DNA of 6,343 bases, taken from positions 1-6,343 of the forward strand of contig JAKEGQ010000079.1 in the NCBI GenBank assembly GCA_022615475.1, read 5' to 3'. Of this stretch, positions 1-6,343 are shown piece after piece. The position numbers and the translations under genes are program-made. Source of the stretch: Candidatus Methylomirabilota bacterium (GTDB taxonomy: Bacteria; Methylomirabilota; Methylomirabilia; Methylomirabilales; CSP1-5). Below the pieces are notes generated by a model. That model searched no databases and was not told the DNA's origin. It worked only from the letters and a program-made list of their open reading frames with translations. How positions within the stretch are numbered: the first letter of the stretch is position 1; the number at the start of each line of letters is the position of its first letter.

Positions 1-605
1 GCGATGCCGTCCCGCACCGGGAGGATCGTCGTGTAGAGATCGGGGTTCTCATAGAGGAGTCGCGTGTACTCCTGAATGCCCCGGGTGCTGGCCTCGGAAG
101 GATGCGGAGCCATGACCCGTCCTCCCCAGAGGATGTTGTCGGTGATGAGCAGCCCTCCCTGCCTCAGGCGCGGAAGGGTCAACGGAAGGGATTTCGGGTA
201 TTGCTCCTTATCCACATCCACGAAGATCAGGTCGAAGGGTCCGGGCACCGCAAGGACTCCCTGCAGGGCGTCGCCCACGATGAACTGCACCTTGTGGTCG
301 AGCCCTGCGCGTCCGAACCACTCCCTCGCCAATCGGGCATTCTCGGCAGAGCGCTCAAAGGCAAGGAGGCCCCCGTCGGGCGGAAGCGACCGCGCAATCC
401 AGTAGGCCGAATAGCCAAAGCCCGCCCCCATCTCCAGGACGCGCTCTGCCCCGATGAGCTGGGCGAGCTGGGCCAGGATGCGTCCGACGACGGGCCCGAC
501 GATGGGGAAGTGACGCGTCTCGGCGAGCCGCTCCATCTCTGCGAGGATCGCATCCCGGTCCGGAATGAAGCGGTGAAGGTAGGCCTCGATGTCCGGTCGC
601 AGCAT
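1..605 (-). CDS. Class I SAM-dependent O-methyltransferase (O-methyltransferase family 3 type), C-terminus cut by window edge
   Basis: Reading the minus strand from ATG at 605 gives 201 uninterrupted codons that run off the left edge. The glycine-rich SAM-binding motif I is at about residues 56-66 (VLEMGAGFGYS). A following acidic residue (E84) is placed to contact the SAM ribose. FVDVDKEQY is at 128-136, and the family hallmark TDNILWGGRV is at 155-164. D130, D156 and N157 match the divalent-metal ligands of the catechol/caffeoyl-CoA O-methyltransferase family, so a soluble cytoplasmic, metal-dependent methyl transfer to a hydroxyl group is expected. The substrate cannot be told. The last visible residues (LPVRDGI) lie near the end of this family, so only about 5-20 residues are missing. 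The ATG fits the usual family N-terminus. An AGGGAGG lies only about 2 bases before it, closer than is ideal. The frame stays open upstream to about 756 without a better start. The gene is transcribed away from the polymerase gene and shows no evident link to it. Confidence 0.9.
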   Translation of the reverse strand, partial: MLRPDIEAYLHRFIPDRDAILAEMERLAETRHFPIVGPVVGRILAQLAQLIGAERVLEMGAGFGYSAYWIARSLPPDGGLLAFERSAENARLAREWFGRAGLDHKVQFIVGDALQGVLAVPGPFDLIFVDVDKEQYPKSLPLTLPRLRQGGLLITDNILWGGRVMAPHPSEASTRGIQEYTRLLYENPDLYTTILPVRDGI

Positions 606-702
606 GCCCTCCCTGGCGTCTACGGCCCAATAAAGGATGGGTGGTGGACGCTTCCCGAGCGCCCCCTTGTCCGTCTTTGACCGATAGGTCGAGGCAAGAA
701 GG

Positions 703-731
703 AGGCTATCCAAAGAAAAAATTGGTGTCAA
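703..731 (-). promoter_or_regulatory. Sigma-70-like promoter candidate for the methyltransferase
   Basis: On the minus strand a perfect TTGACA -35 box (726-731) is followed by a 17-base spacer and TAGCCT (703-708, 3 of 6 matches to TATAAT). The spacer is A/T-rich compared with the surroundings. Transcription would start near 696, giving a 5' leader of about 90 bases before the ATG at 605. The perfect -35 and ideal spacing support it. The weak -10 is the main doubt. Confidence 0.45.
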
Positions 732-756
732 CGACAAAGCCGGGGGACTTTTACTC

Positions 757-785
757 TGGAGGCGCCTTCACGCACCTGCTATAAT
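757..785 (+). promoter_or_regulatory. Extended -10 promoter candidate for the polymerase gene
   Basis: TGC followed directly by a perfect TATAAT (777-785) forms an extended -10 element. At a 17-base spacer the -35 position holds TGGAGG (757-762), only 3 of 6 matches, which is acceptable for extended -10 promoters. Transcription would begin near 792, giving a leader of about 45 bases before the GTG at 837. This and the minus-strand promoter would fire divergently from the same spacer, with -10 boxes about 70 bases apart. The rest of 606-836 shows no gene on either strand, no terminator and no clear operator. A 5-bp complementarity (GAGAC 791-795 with GTCTC 828-832) is too weak to call a structure. 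Confidence 0.5.
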
Positions 786-836
786 CCCCCGAGACGAGTA
801 GATGCTTTGTCATCGCCGCCTAGATGAGTCTCTCGA

Positions 837-3080
837 GTGACCCTCGACACGAACACAGTCCTCTTTGGTCACGACCCGACCCCCCGCCTCATCGCCTTTG
901 AGATAGCGGGGCAGGACCAGGTCCGGGTCTTTGCCAAGAAAAACGGCGCTGTCACGTCAACGCTCTCCTCCTTTAGCCCATTCCTTCTCCTCGCCGATAC
1001 CCGACTCCTGACCAACTTCCGGGGGGACGCCGAGATAGAGGCCCTCCAGGGCGAAGCCTTCTTTCGATACCTCGCCCGCTTCCCATCTCTGGCGGAACTC
1101 ACCAAGGCCAGGGAGCACCTCCAGCGGGCCTCGGGAAAGACCGCCACCGCTCTCGATGCCCCGTACTTCTATGTCAGCGATCCGATCCAACAGTACCTCC
1201 TCCTGTCTGGACAGACCCACTTCCTCGGGATGCCCTTTCAAGACCTGGCCCGTCTGCAGATGGATATCGAGGTCTATTGCCGGGCGGGGTTCGAATTTCC
1301 CAATCCGTCCCGCGAGGAAGACCGGATCATCGCGATCGCCCTGAGTGACTCGACCGGCTGGGAGACGGTCCTGTCCGGCAGACAGATGACCGAGCCGGAG
1401 ATGCTCCGCGAGATGGTCCGCCTGATTCGCGAGCGGGACCCGGACGTCATCGAAGGGCACAACCTCTTTCGCTTCGACTTGGAGTACATCGAGGCGCGGG
1501 CCAAACGACACGGAGTCCAGCTCCCCTTAGGACGGGACGGCAGCCCGCTGAAGGGCCACGGATCGCGGATGCAGATCGCCGAGCGGGCCATCACCTATCG
1601 GAAGTATGAGATCTTCGGTCGCCACATCGTGGACACGTGGATCTTAGCCCAACACTACGACGTCGGGGCCCGTGATCTCGAAAGCTACGGCCTCAAGGAC
1701 GTCGCCCGGCACTTTGACCTGGCCGCGCCCGAGCGCACCATTATCCCGCCGGAGAAGATCAGTTGGACCTTCGACCACGACCCGACGACCCTCATGGAAT
1801 ACGCGCGAGACGATGTCCGGGAGACCCGGGCCATCGCCGCCCTGCTCGCCCCGAGCTATTTCGTCCAGGCCCAGATCTTTCCCTTCAGCTACCAGAATGT
1901 CATCCTGCGGGGCAACGCGACCAAGATCGATGCCCTGCTGATCCGGGAATACCTCCGCCAGCGGCATGCGATCCCCGCCCCCTCCGCCGGGACCGAGGTC
2001 GTCGGGGGGTACACCGATATCCGGTACCAGGGGGTGGCCAGGCACATCCTCCATTGCGACGTCACCTCGCTGTACCCCTCGATCATGCTGCACTCCCGGT
2101 GTTTCCCAGCCAACGACACCCTGGGGATCTTTCCCAGGCTCCTCCAGGATCTGCGCAAGTTCCGGGTCGAGGCCAAGCGGCGGGCGCGCGAGGCGGCCCG
2201 CGACGAGGAGCGGGTCTATCTCGAGGCCCTGCAGTCCACCTTCAAGATCCTGATCAATTCCTTCTACGGCTACCTGGGCTTTGACATGGGCCACTTCAAC
2301 GATTTCGCGCAGGCGAATCGAGTCACGAGCATCGGCCGGGACCTGATCAGGGGCATCGTGGACTGGTTGGAGGCTCGCGGGTGCCGGATCATCGAGGTCG
2401 ACACCGATGGCCTCTACTTCACCCTCCCTGATGAGATGCGATCGGACGCGGAGAGTCAACTGCTCGATGAGCTGGCTGGCACGCTGCCAGAAGGGATTCG
2501 CCTCGAGCTTGCCGGCCGGTACCGATCCATGTTCAGCTACAAGATGAAAAACTACGCCCTGCTGGACGAGCAGGGAAAGCTCATCATCAAGGGCTCGGGA
2601 CTCAGATCCCGCGGGCTCGAGCTGTTCCAGCGCCAGTGGATGGAGGCAATGATGCTTTTGCTCCTGAAAGGAGAGCGGGACAGGGTGAAGGAGCTGACCG
2701 ACCGCTACCTCAAGGACTTCGAGGCCCACCGCTTCCCCATTCAGATGTTCATGAAGACCGAGACCTTGCAGGACTCCCTGGAAACCTACCAGCAGAAGGT
2801 GAGGCGTAAGCAACGAAACCTCGCCGCTCCCTATGAGCTCGCCCTGAAGTCGGCGCGGCCCTATCAATCGGGTGATCAGATCTCGTACTACGTCGCGGGG
2901 CAGGGGGTCAAAGTCAAGGTCCACGAGGCGGCCAAGCTGGCCTCCCAGTGGGACCCAGAGCGGCCGGATGAGAATGTCGAATATTACAAGACCAAGCTCC
3001 TCGATCTCTACACAAAGTTCAAGCCCTTCGTCGAACAGGAGGGACTCGTCCCGGTCCGAGCCGACGAAGAGCCTACATGA
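837..3080 (+). CDS. Family-B DNA polymerase with 3'-5' proofreading exonuclease, compact form
   Basis: The 747-residue product is a template-dependent DNA polymerase with a proofreading domain. After an N-terminal domain (1-140), the exonuclease motifs are Exo I D143-I-E145, Exo II N209-LFRF-D214 and Exo III Y322-ARD-D326. Polymerase motif A is D408-VTSLYPSI, motif B K470-ILINSFYG and motif C D522-T-D524-G. A fingers R443-xxx-K447 pair and KMKNY (569-573) also match. All acidic catalytic residues are present, so both activities should work. It is shorter than E. coli Pol II (783 residues). The segment between motif A Asp and motif B Lys is 62 residues against about 83 in archaeal Pfu polymerase, so the fingers are small. 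GTG at 837 is the only usable start, because a TGA lies in frame at 825-827. No Shine-Dalgarno sequence precedes it, which suggests low expression. No canonical QLxLF-type clamp-binding tail is seen; KLLDLY at 720-725 is only a faint resemblance. A repair or translesion role like Pol II is an inference. It lies alone between a divergent gene and a 245-base gap. Confidence 0.95.
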   Translation: MTLDTNTVLFGHDPTPRLIAFEIAGQDQVRVFAKKNGAVTSTLSSFSPFLLLADTRLLTNFRGDAEIEALQGEAFFRYLARFPSLAELTKAREHLQRASGKTATALDAPYFYVSDPIQQYLLLSGQTHFLGMPFQDLARLQMDIEVYCRAGFEFPNPSREEDRIIAIALSDSTGWETVLSGRQMTEPEMLREMVRLIRERDPDVIEGHNLFRFDLEYIEARAKRHGVQLPLGRDGSPLKGHGSRMQIAERAITYRKYEIFGRHIVDTWILAQHYDVGARDLESYGLKDVARHFDLAAPERTIIPPEKISWTFDHDPTTLMEYARDDVRETRAIAALLAPSYFVQAQIFPFSYQNVILRGNATKIDALLIREYLRQRHAIPAPSAGTEVVGGYTDIRYQGVARHILHCDVTSLYPSIMLHSRCFPANDTLGIFPRLLQDLRKFRVEAKRRAREAARDEERVYLEALQSTFKILINSFYGYLGFDMGHFNDFAQANRVTSIGRDLIRGIVDWLEARGCRIIEVDTDGLYFTLPDEMRSDAESQLLDELAGTLPEGIRLELAGRYRSMFSYKMKNYALLDEQGKLIIKGSGLRSRGLELFQRQWMEAMMLLLLKGERDRVKELTDRYLKDFEAHRFPIQMFMKTETLQDSLETYQQKVRRKQRNLAAPYELALKSARPYQSGDQISYYVAGQGVKVKVHEAAKLASQWDPERPDENVEYYKTKLLDLYTKFKPFVEQEGLVPVRADEEPT

Positions 3081-3117
3081 CTCCACCGGTGTAACCCAAG
3101 CGACTCTCTGGATCGGG

Positions 3118-3274
3118 ATGGAGAGCGCCGGGGGAGGCCTTTGACAACATCGGCCTGCCGAGCTATCGTAGGCTGCCCCAGGAACGTCGCCGCCGATTCC
3201 AGCACGTGGAGGAGCTCAAGGAGGAGATCGGCATCGGGTCCGATCATCTGCGATGCCATCACGGGACCTGGTGA
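3118..3274 (+). other. Possible small protein gene with a one-base frame break, or a remnant
   Basis: A frame open from 3095 and stopping at TGA 3272-3274 encodes a charged, arginine- and glutamate-rich stretch (FDNIGLPSYRRLPQ, then EELKEEIGIG, ending DHLRCHHGTW). Its third positions are mostly G/C, as in the neighbouring genes. It has no ATG in frame. An ATG at 3118 is in another frame and gives only eight codons. Removing one G from the G5 run at 3130-3134 joins the two into a 51-residue protein beginning MESAGEAFDNIG. This could be a sequencing or assembly slip, a decayed gene, or chance. I recognise no family. The downstream frame is the same as that of tldD and is separated from it by the TGA and 51 further bases. 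It also overlaps the promoter candidate at 3141-3169, which argues against it being a maintained gene. Confidence 0.25.
3141..3169 (+). promoter_or_regulatory. Sigma-70-like promoter candidate for tldD-pmbA
   Basis: A perfect TTGACA (3141-3146), a 17-base spacer and TATCGT (3164-3169, 4 of 6 matches, keeping the key TA and final T) form a good promoter about 150 bases before the tldD start. Transcription would begin near 3176. No hairpin followed by a T-run, such as a rho-independent terminator, is seen between the polymerase stop and this site, so read-through from the polymerase gene is also possible. Confidence 0.5.
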
Positions 3275-3314
3275 CCATCGGGCACCCCTGAGCGGCCGCT
3301 CGGAGGGACCGCAA

Positions 3315-3324
3315 AAGGAGGAGG
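3315..3324 (+). promoter_or_regulatory. Ribosome binding site fixing the GTG start of tldD
   Basis: AAGGAGGAGG, a near-perfect Shine-Dalgarno sequence, ends 1-4 bases before the GTG at 3326 depending on register (GGAGG 3317-3321 leaves 4 bases). Between the upstream in-frame TGA (3272-3274) and this GTG there is no other start codon, so the two together decide the start. Confidence 0.8.
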
Positions 3325-3325
3325 C

Positions 3326-4894
3326 GTGGCACCCGCTATCACGGTCGAGATCCTCGACAAGGTCAAGGCCGACATCGCCACCTCTGTGCGCCGTGCCAGA
3401 AAGGCGTTCCGGGGTCTCGTGTACGCCGACCTGCGTCTTGCCGTGAGAGAGGGGCAGTACGCAACTGCCGAGAACGGGCTATCGAAGCAAGGCGGCCGGG
3501 ACGCCACGGTGGGCCTCGGCATCCGGGCTGTGGCCGGCGGCAAAATCGTTGCGGCCGGCTACTACGGCCGGCAGCTGGGCGCGAGAGAGCTGGCCAGACT
3601 TCCGGAGATCGTGCGGGAAGGACTCGGCCATGCCACCGCGCGCGCGAGTGCGAACGCGTCTCAGAAGACTGCGCTGAAACGGCAAATGGCCGACCTGGGG
3701 AAGAGCCTCACGAACACCCCATTCGCCCCCATCGATGTCCGACAGGACACCGTCACCGCCCACTTCGCTATCGATCCGCGGTCGGTGCCCCTTGCGGAGA
3801 TCATCCGGTACACCACCGAGGTCTCCCGGGCGTTGACCGGGCTCGACCGCGCCATCCGGTACAACCAGGTGACCAGTCTCACCGGGCTCGGCCGGCAGCT
3901 CTTTGCGAGCTCCGAGGGGACCCTCATCGACCAGGCCACCGCGCTGACCGAGGGGGGCGTAGCCGTGGTGGCGGAGCAGAACGGGGTCGTGCAGGAGAAT
4001 TGGGATGCCATCGGCGATCAGCGCGGATTCGAGGTGCTCCTTCACGGCGTGGCGGAAGATCCGGTCCACGCGCCCGACCTGGCGACCTTTGCCGGTGCAT
4101 TGGCGCGGGAGACGGTCGCCCTCTGTTCCAGCCCTCCGTGTCCGACGACCACCGATCCAGTCGTAGTCGTCACCGACCCTCACTTCAATGCGCTCCTCTG
4201 CCACGAGATCGTGGGCCACCCGACGGAGCTGGACCGGGCTCTCAAAATGGAGACCGCCTATGCCGGTCGCTCGTGGCTCCTCCAGGACCTTGCCACCCAT
4301 CAGATCGGACGCCGGATCGCCTCACCGCTGGTCACGGCCTACTCCGATCCCGGGCTGCCCGGGTACGGGCACTACCGGTACGACGATGAGGGAACCCCGG
4401 GAAGGCGGGTGATCCATATCGACCACGGCATCTTCCAGGGATTCATGAACAGCCGCCAGACCGCGGCGATCCTCGGCGCACCCCCGAACGGCCACGCGAA
4501 GGCGACCGAGGCCTTCCTCGTCCCACTGATCCGCATGTCTAATACGGTCTTTGCCCCCGGCGACCACCGCCCCGCGGACATCCTCCGCGAGGTCGAGACG
4601 GGATACTACGTCGTCGGCCACAAGATCCCATCGATCGCCGAGTCCCGCGAGAATTTCCGCATCTCCGCCCGGAAGATCTATGCGGTGCGCCGTGGGGAGC
4701 TCGGGCAACTCTACCGAGACGGAGGGATCATGGCCGACTCGAAGGACTTCCTGATGTCGGTCGATGCGGTGGGAAAGGACTTCCGCCTCTTCCCCATCCC
4801 GCACTGCGGGAAGGGGCAACCGATGCAGACGAAGCGGGTGGGGAACGGCGGCCCCACCATGCGGGGACTGGCGCGCCTCACCGGAGGAGGCTGA
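3326..4894 (+). CDS. tldD: TldD-type zinc metallopeptidase, catalytic subunit
   Basis: The 522-residue protein matches the TldD/PmbA (peptidase U62) family, whose members form a barrel-like heterodimer that cleaves unstructured peptides in the cytoplasm. In E. coli this removes the microcin B17 leader and degrades the CcdA antitoxin. The catalytic motif is H293-E294-IVG-H298, followed by PTELDRALKMETAYAG, typical of TldD. The C-terminal block GGIMADSKDFLMSV (467-480) is followed by C494-GKGQP and a closing LTGGG. C494 is the likely third zinc ligand by family analogy. Residues 1-260 form the N-terminal substrate-channel domain. No signal peptide or membrane segment is seen. It is somewhat longer than E. 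coli TldD (481 residues). The stop overlaps the next gene's ATG by one base (TGATG), so the two are translationally coupled and made together. The peptide substrate in this organism is unknown. Confidence 0.95.
   Translation: MAPAITVEILDKVKADIATSVRRARKAFRGLVYADLRLAVREGQYATAENGLSKQGGRDATVGLGIRAVAGGKIVAAGYYGRQLGARELARLPEIVREGLGHATARASANASQKTALKRQMADLGKSLTNTPFAPIDVRQDTVTAHFAIDPRSVPLAEIIRYTTEVSRALTGLDRAIRYNQVTSLTGLGRQLFASSEGTLIDQATALTEGGVAVVAEQNGVVQENWDAIGDQRGFEVLLHGVAEDPVHAPDLATFAGALARETVALCSSPPCPTTTDPVVVVTDPHFNALLCHEIVGHPTELDRALKMETAYAGRSWLLQDLATHQIGRRIASPLVTAYSDPGLPGYGHYRYDDEGTPGRRVIHIDHGIFQGFMNSRQTAAILGAPPNGHAKATEAFLVPLIRMSNTVFAPGDHRPADILREVETGYYVVGHKIPSIAESRENFRISARKIYAVRRGELGQLYRDGGIMADSKDFLMSVDAVGKDFRLFPIPHCGKGQPMQTKRVGNGGPTMRGLARLTGGG
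4883..4890 (+). promoter_or_regulatory. Ribosome binding site of pmbA inside the end of tldD
   Basis: GGAGGAGG lies 3-6 bases before the ATG at 4894, within the last codons of tldD where it also encodes the Gly-Gly tail. With the TGATG overlap it supports re-initiation after tldD is read. Confidence 0.75.
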
Positions 4895-6343
4895 TGATCT
4901 CCCGGGAACGCTTGGAGCGGGCGGTCCACGAGGCCCTGGCGTTCCTCACGTCTGTCGAGGATGTCCGGGAGGCCGAGGTCTTTGCCGCATCAAACCAACA
5001 CCTGCTCACGCGACTCCATTACACGTCTCACCTGCCCTGTAACGGTGCCGAAGAACCCAAATCCACCCTGGCCCATGGCATCGGCATCCGGGCGGTCTTC
5101 CGAACCCCAACAGGGGTCCACGTCGGATTCGGGAGCGAGCCGAGTGATCTCACGACGGAGGGGGTGCGGCAGGCCCTCGCGAAGGCACGACAGTCGGCGG
5201 TCCCGGACCCCGAATTCGTCTCGCTGCCTCAACCCACGGGAGAAGCGCGAACCCTCACGCGCTACCACGACGCTCGGCTCATGAACCTCCGCGACACGGA
5301 TCTCGTCAGGGCCGGCTGGAAGGCGATCCGGGGAGCGCTCCGGACCTTTCTCAGTTCTCGCCGCCTGGCCGAGGTGGCCGGGGGGCGGAGGCAGATCTCG
5401 TCCCTGGGCCTCATTCTGAGCGGGGACGTGTCCATTCTCCAGGAGCGCATCGCCATCGGCTCGACCAGGCTTCCCCGAGTGCAGACGGATGAATCAGCCT
5501 TCTGTCTCACGTTTCTCACCGCTATGGTGGAACGCCTTCAGGCCAAGGGGAGTGGGTGGGCAACAGGTCGGCGCCTGAGCGACCTGACCGAAGAGCCCGG
5601 GATCCAGGCGGCCCGGGCCGCCATTGCCGCTGTCGGGGGCATCCGCGTCCGGTCTGGAAGTTACCGAGTGATCCTCGGTCCACAGGCAATGACTGATCTC
5701 ATGACCCACCTGATCATTCCAGGCCTCACCGCCAAGACCTTCTATGCGGGGGGTTCCCCCTTTCAGCGGCGACTGAGCCAGCAGGTCGCATCCCCGAAGG
5801 TCACCCTGTATGATCACGGGGCCGCCCGAGGGCTCGTTGCCAGTAAGGGCATCACCTGTGAGGGGCTTCCAACCGGTCGTACCGACCTCATCCGCAAGGG
5901 GGTCCTGGTCGGTCTGTTGAGCAACGCCTACGAAACCGAACGCCTCCTCCGCGATTCCCACGCAAGAGAAAAACTCGGCATTGATCCCCGTCGAGGTCGA
6001 AAGGCGCTCGTCCCCCGAAACGGCTTTCGCCGCGGAGCGGGGGGTGGCCGCCACTTCGACCGCCCGCCCGGGATCGCCGGGACCAATATCGTTCTTGAGG
6101 GGAAGAGGCCCTTGAGTGCGCGGCAACTTCTCCGCTTGGTGGGAGACGGCCTCTACATCGGTCGGACTTGGTACACCTACCCGATCAACGGGCTGGCCGC
6201 CGGGGACTTCACCTGCACCGTCATCGGAGACTCCTTCCTCATCAAGGACGGAAGACTCGCCGGTCCCCTCAAGCCCAACACGATCCGGATCAATGACAAC
6301 ATCCAGAGGGTCCTCAAGAGCATTGCAGGCGTGGGGCAGGAGC
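4894..6343 (+). CDS. pmbA: PmbA/TldE-type partner subunit of the TldD peptidase, 3' end beyond the window
   Basis: From ATG 4894 the frame stays open for 483 codons to the window edge. The N-terminal domain (about 1-110) includes GIGIRAVF. A central block GPQAMTDLMTHLI (263-275) is followed by LYDHGAARGLVASKGITCEG (305-324), then TGRTDLIRKGVLVGLLSNAY (327-346). The C-terminal block runs from GLYIG to TYPINGLAAGDF (428-439) and KPNTIRINDNI (460-470). These are the conserved PmbA landmarks, in order. No HExxxH is present anywhere, so this is the non-catalytic subunit that pairs with TldD, as TldE does in E. coli. The family ends soon after this point, so perhaps 10-30 residues are missing. A basic, glycine-rich stretch (about 365-390) looks longer and less conserved than in E. 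coli PmbA. The one-base overlap with tldD and its internal ribosome binding site point to balanced synthesis of the two subunits. Confidence 0.9.
   Translation, partial: MISRERLERAVHEALAFLTSVEDVREAEVFAASNQHLLTRLHYTSHLPCNGAEEPKSTLAHGIGIRAVFRTPTGVHVGFGSEPSDLTTEGVRQALAKARQSAVPDPEFVSLPQPTGEARTLTRYHDARLMNLRDTDLVRAGWKAIRGALRTFLSSRRLAEVAGGRRQISSLGLILSGDVSILQERIAIGSTRLPRVQTDESAFCLTFLTAMVERLQAKGSGWATGRRLSDLTEEPGIQAARAAIAAVGGIRVRSGSYRVILGPQAMTDLMTHLIIPGLTAKTFYAGGSPFQRRLSQQVASPKVTLYDHGAARGLVASKGITCEGLPTGRTDLIRKGVLVGLLSNAYETERLLRDSHAREKLGIDPRRGRKALVPRNGFRRGAGGGRHFDRPPGIAGTNIVLEGKRPLSARQLLRLVGDGLYIGRTWYTYPINGLAAGDFTCTVIGDSFLIKDGRLAGPLKPNTIRINDNIQRVLKSIAGVGQE

Noticed and set aside
102..680. A 192-codon plus-strand frame at the left edge
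   Set aside because: It is antisense to the methyltransferase, which shows motif I and the DN-LW hallmark in order. This frame shows no recognisable motifs.
799..826. Short TAGATG direct repeats and a GATG/CATC mini-hairpin before the polymerase start
   Set aside because: Six-base repeats and a 4-bp stem are within chance expectation and match no known regulatory element.
824..836. ATG at 824 as an alternative start for the polymerase
   Set aside because: It is in a different reading frame and would run into a stop after a short, unrelated peptide.
1644..3086. A 480-codon open frame on the minus strand opposite the polymerase gene
   Set aside because: It lies wholly antisense to a polymerase with every catalytic motif intact. 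Its composition (runs of Leu, Val, Asp, Gly, Glu) is what GC-rich coding DNA gives on the reverse strand, and no family motif is seen.
3290..3301. A 12-base perfect palindrome (GAGCGGCCGCTC) just before the tldD ribosome binding site
   Set aside because: It has no loop or T-run, so it is not a terminator. A 12-base GC palindrome is not rare in such DNA, and no known operator matches.
3479..4300. A 273-codon minus-strand frame opposite tldD
   Set aside because: Antisense shadow of a well-supported gene; no domain signature or ribosome binding site.
5494..6126. A 210-codon minus-strand frame near the right end
   Set aside because: It lies opposite the PmbA-like gene, whose conserved blocks run continuously through this region on the plus strand.

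Overview
This 6.3 kb window is ordinary, gene-dense, GC-rich bacterial DNA with strong G/C preference at third codon positions. It carries four protein-coding genes and nothing that looks mobile: no transposase, integrase, tRNA, rRNA, CRISPR array or long repeat. The organism cannot be named from this sequence alone. A GC-rich, uncultured soil or sediment type lineage (for example NC10/Methylomirabilota-like or Rokubacteria-like) is my weak guess. It rests only on codon usage and on the mix of a bacterial family-B polymerase with a TldD/PmbA pair.

Layout. At the left edge, on the minus strand and cut off just before its C-terminus, is a class I SAM-dependent O-methyltransferase (1-605). A 231-base divergent spacer follows (606-836). 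It holds a TTGACA/17/TAGCCT promoter candidate for the methyltransferase and an extended -10 element (TGC-TATAAT) reading the other way. Next on the plus strand is a 747-residue family-B DNA polymerase (837-3080). All three exonuclease motifs and all three polymerase motifs are intact, and the fingers segment is short. A 245-base gap (3081-3325) follows. It contains a good sigma-70-like promoter and an overlapping short open frame that becomes a 51-residue protein if one G is removed from a G5 run. The last two genes are a tight pair: tldD (3326-4894), with an intact HExxxH metalloprotease motif, and a pmbA/tldE-type partner (4894-6343, running off the right edge), joined by a one-base TGATG overlap.

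How the genes work together. The last two genes almost certainly encode the two subunits of a TldD/PmbA-type peptidase. That heterodimer degrades or trims unstructured peptides and, in known cases, removes the leader of a ribosomally made peptide. The polymerase and methyltransferase have no evident functional tie to it or to each other, and the promoter candidates suggest three separate transcription units. I do not see a clear novel multi-gene system. The items most worth a second look are the compact bacterial family-B polymerase and the broken small reading frame directly upstream of tldD.
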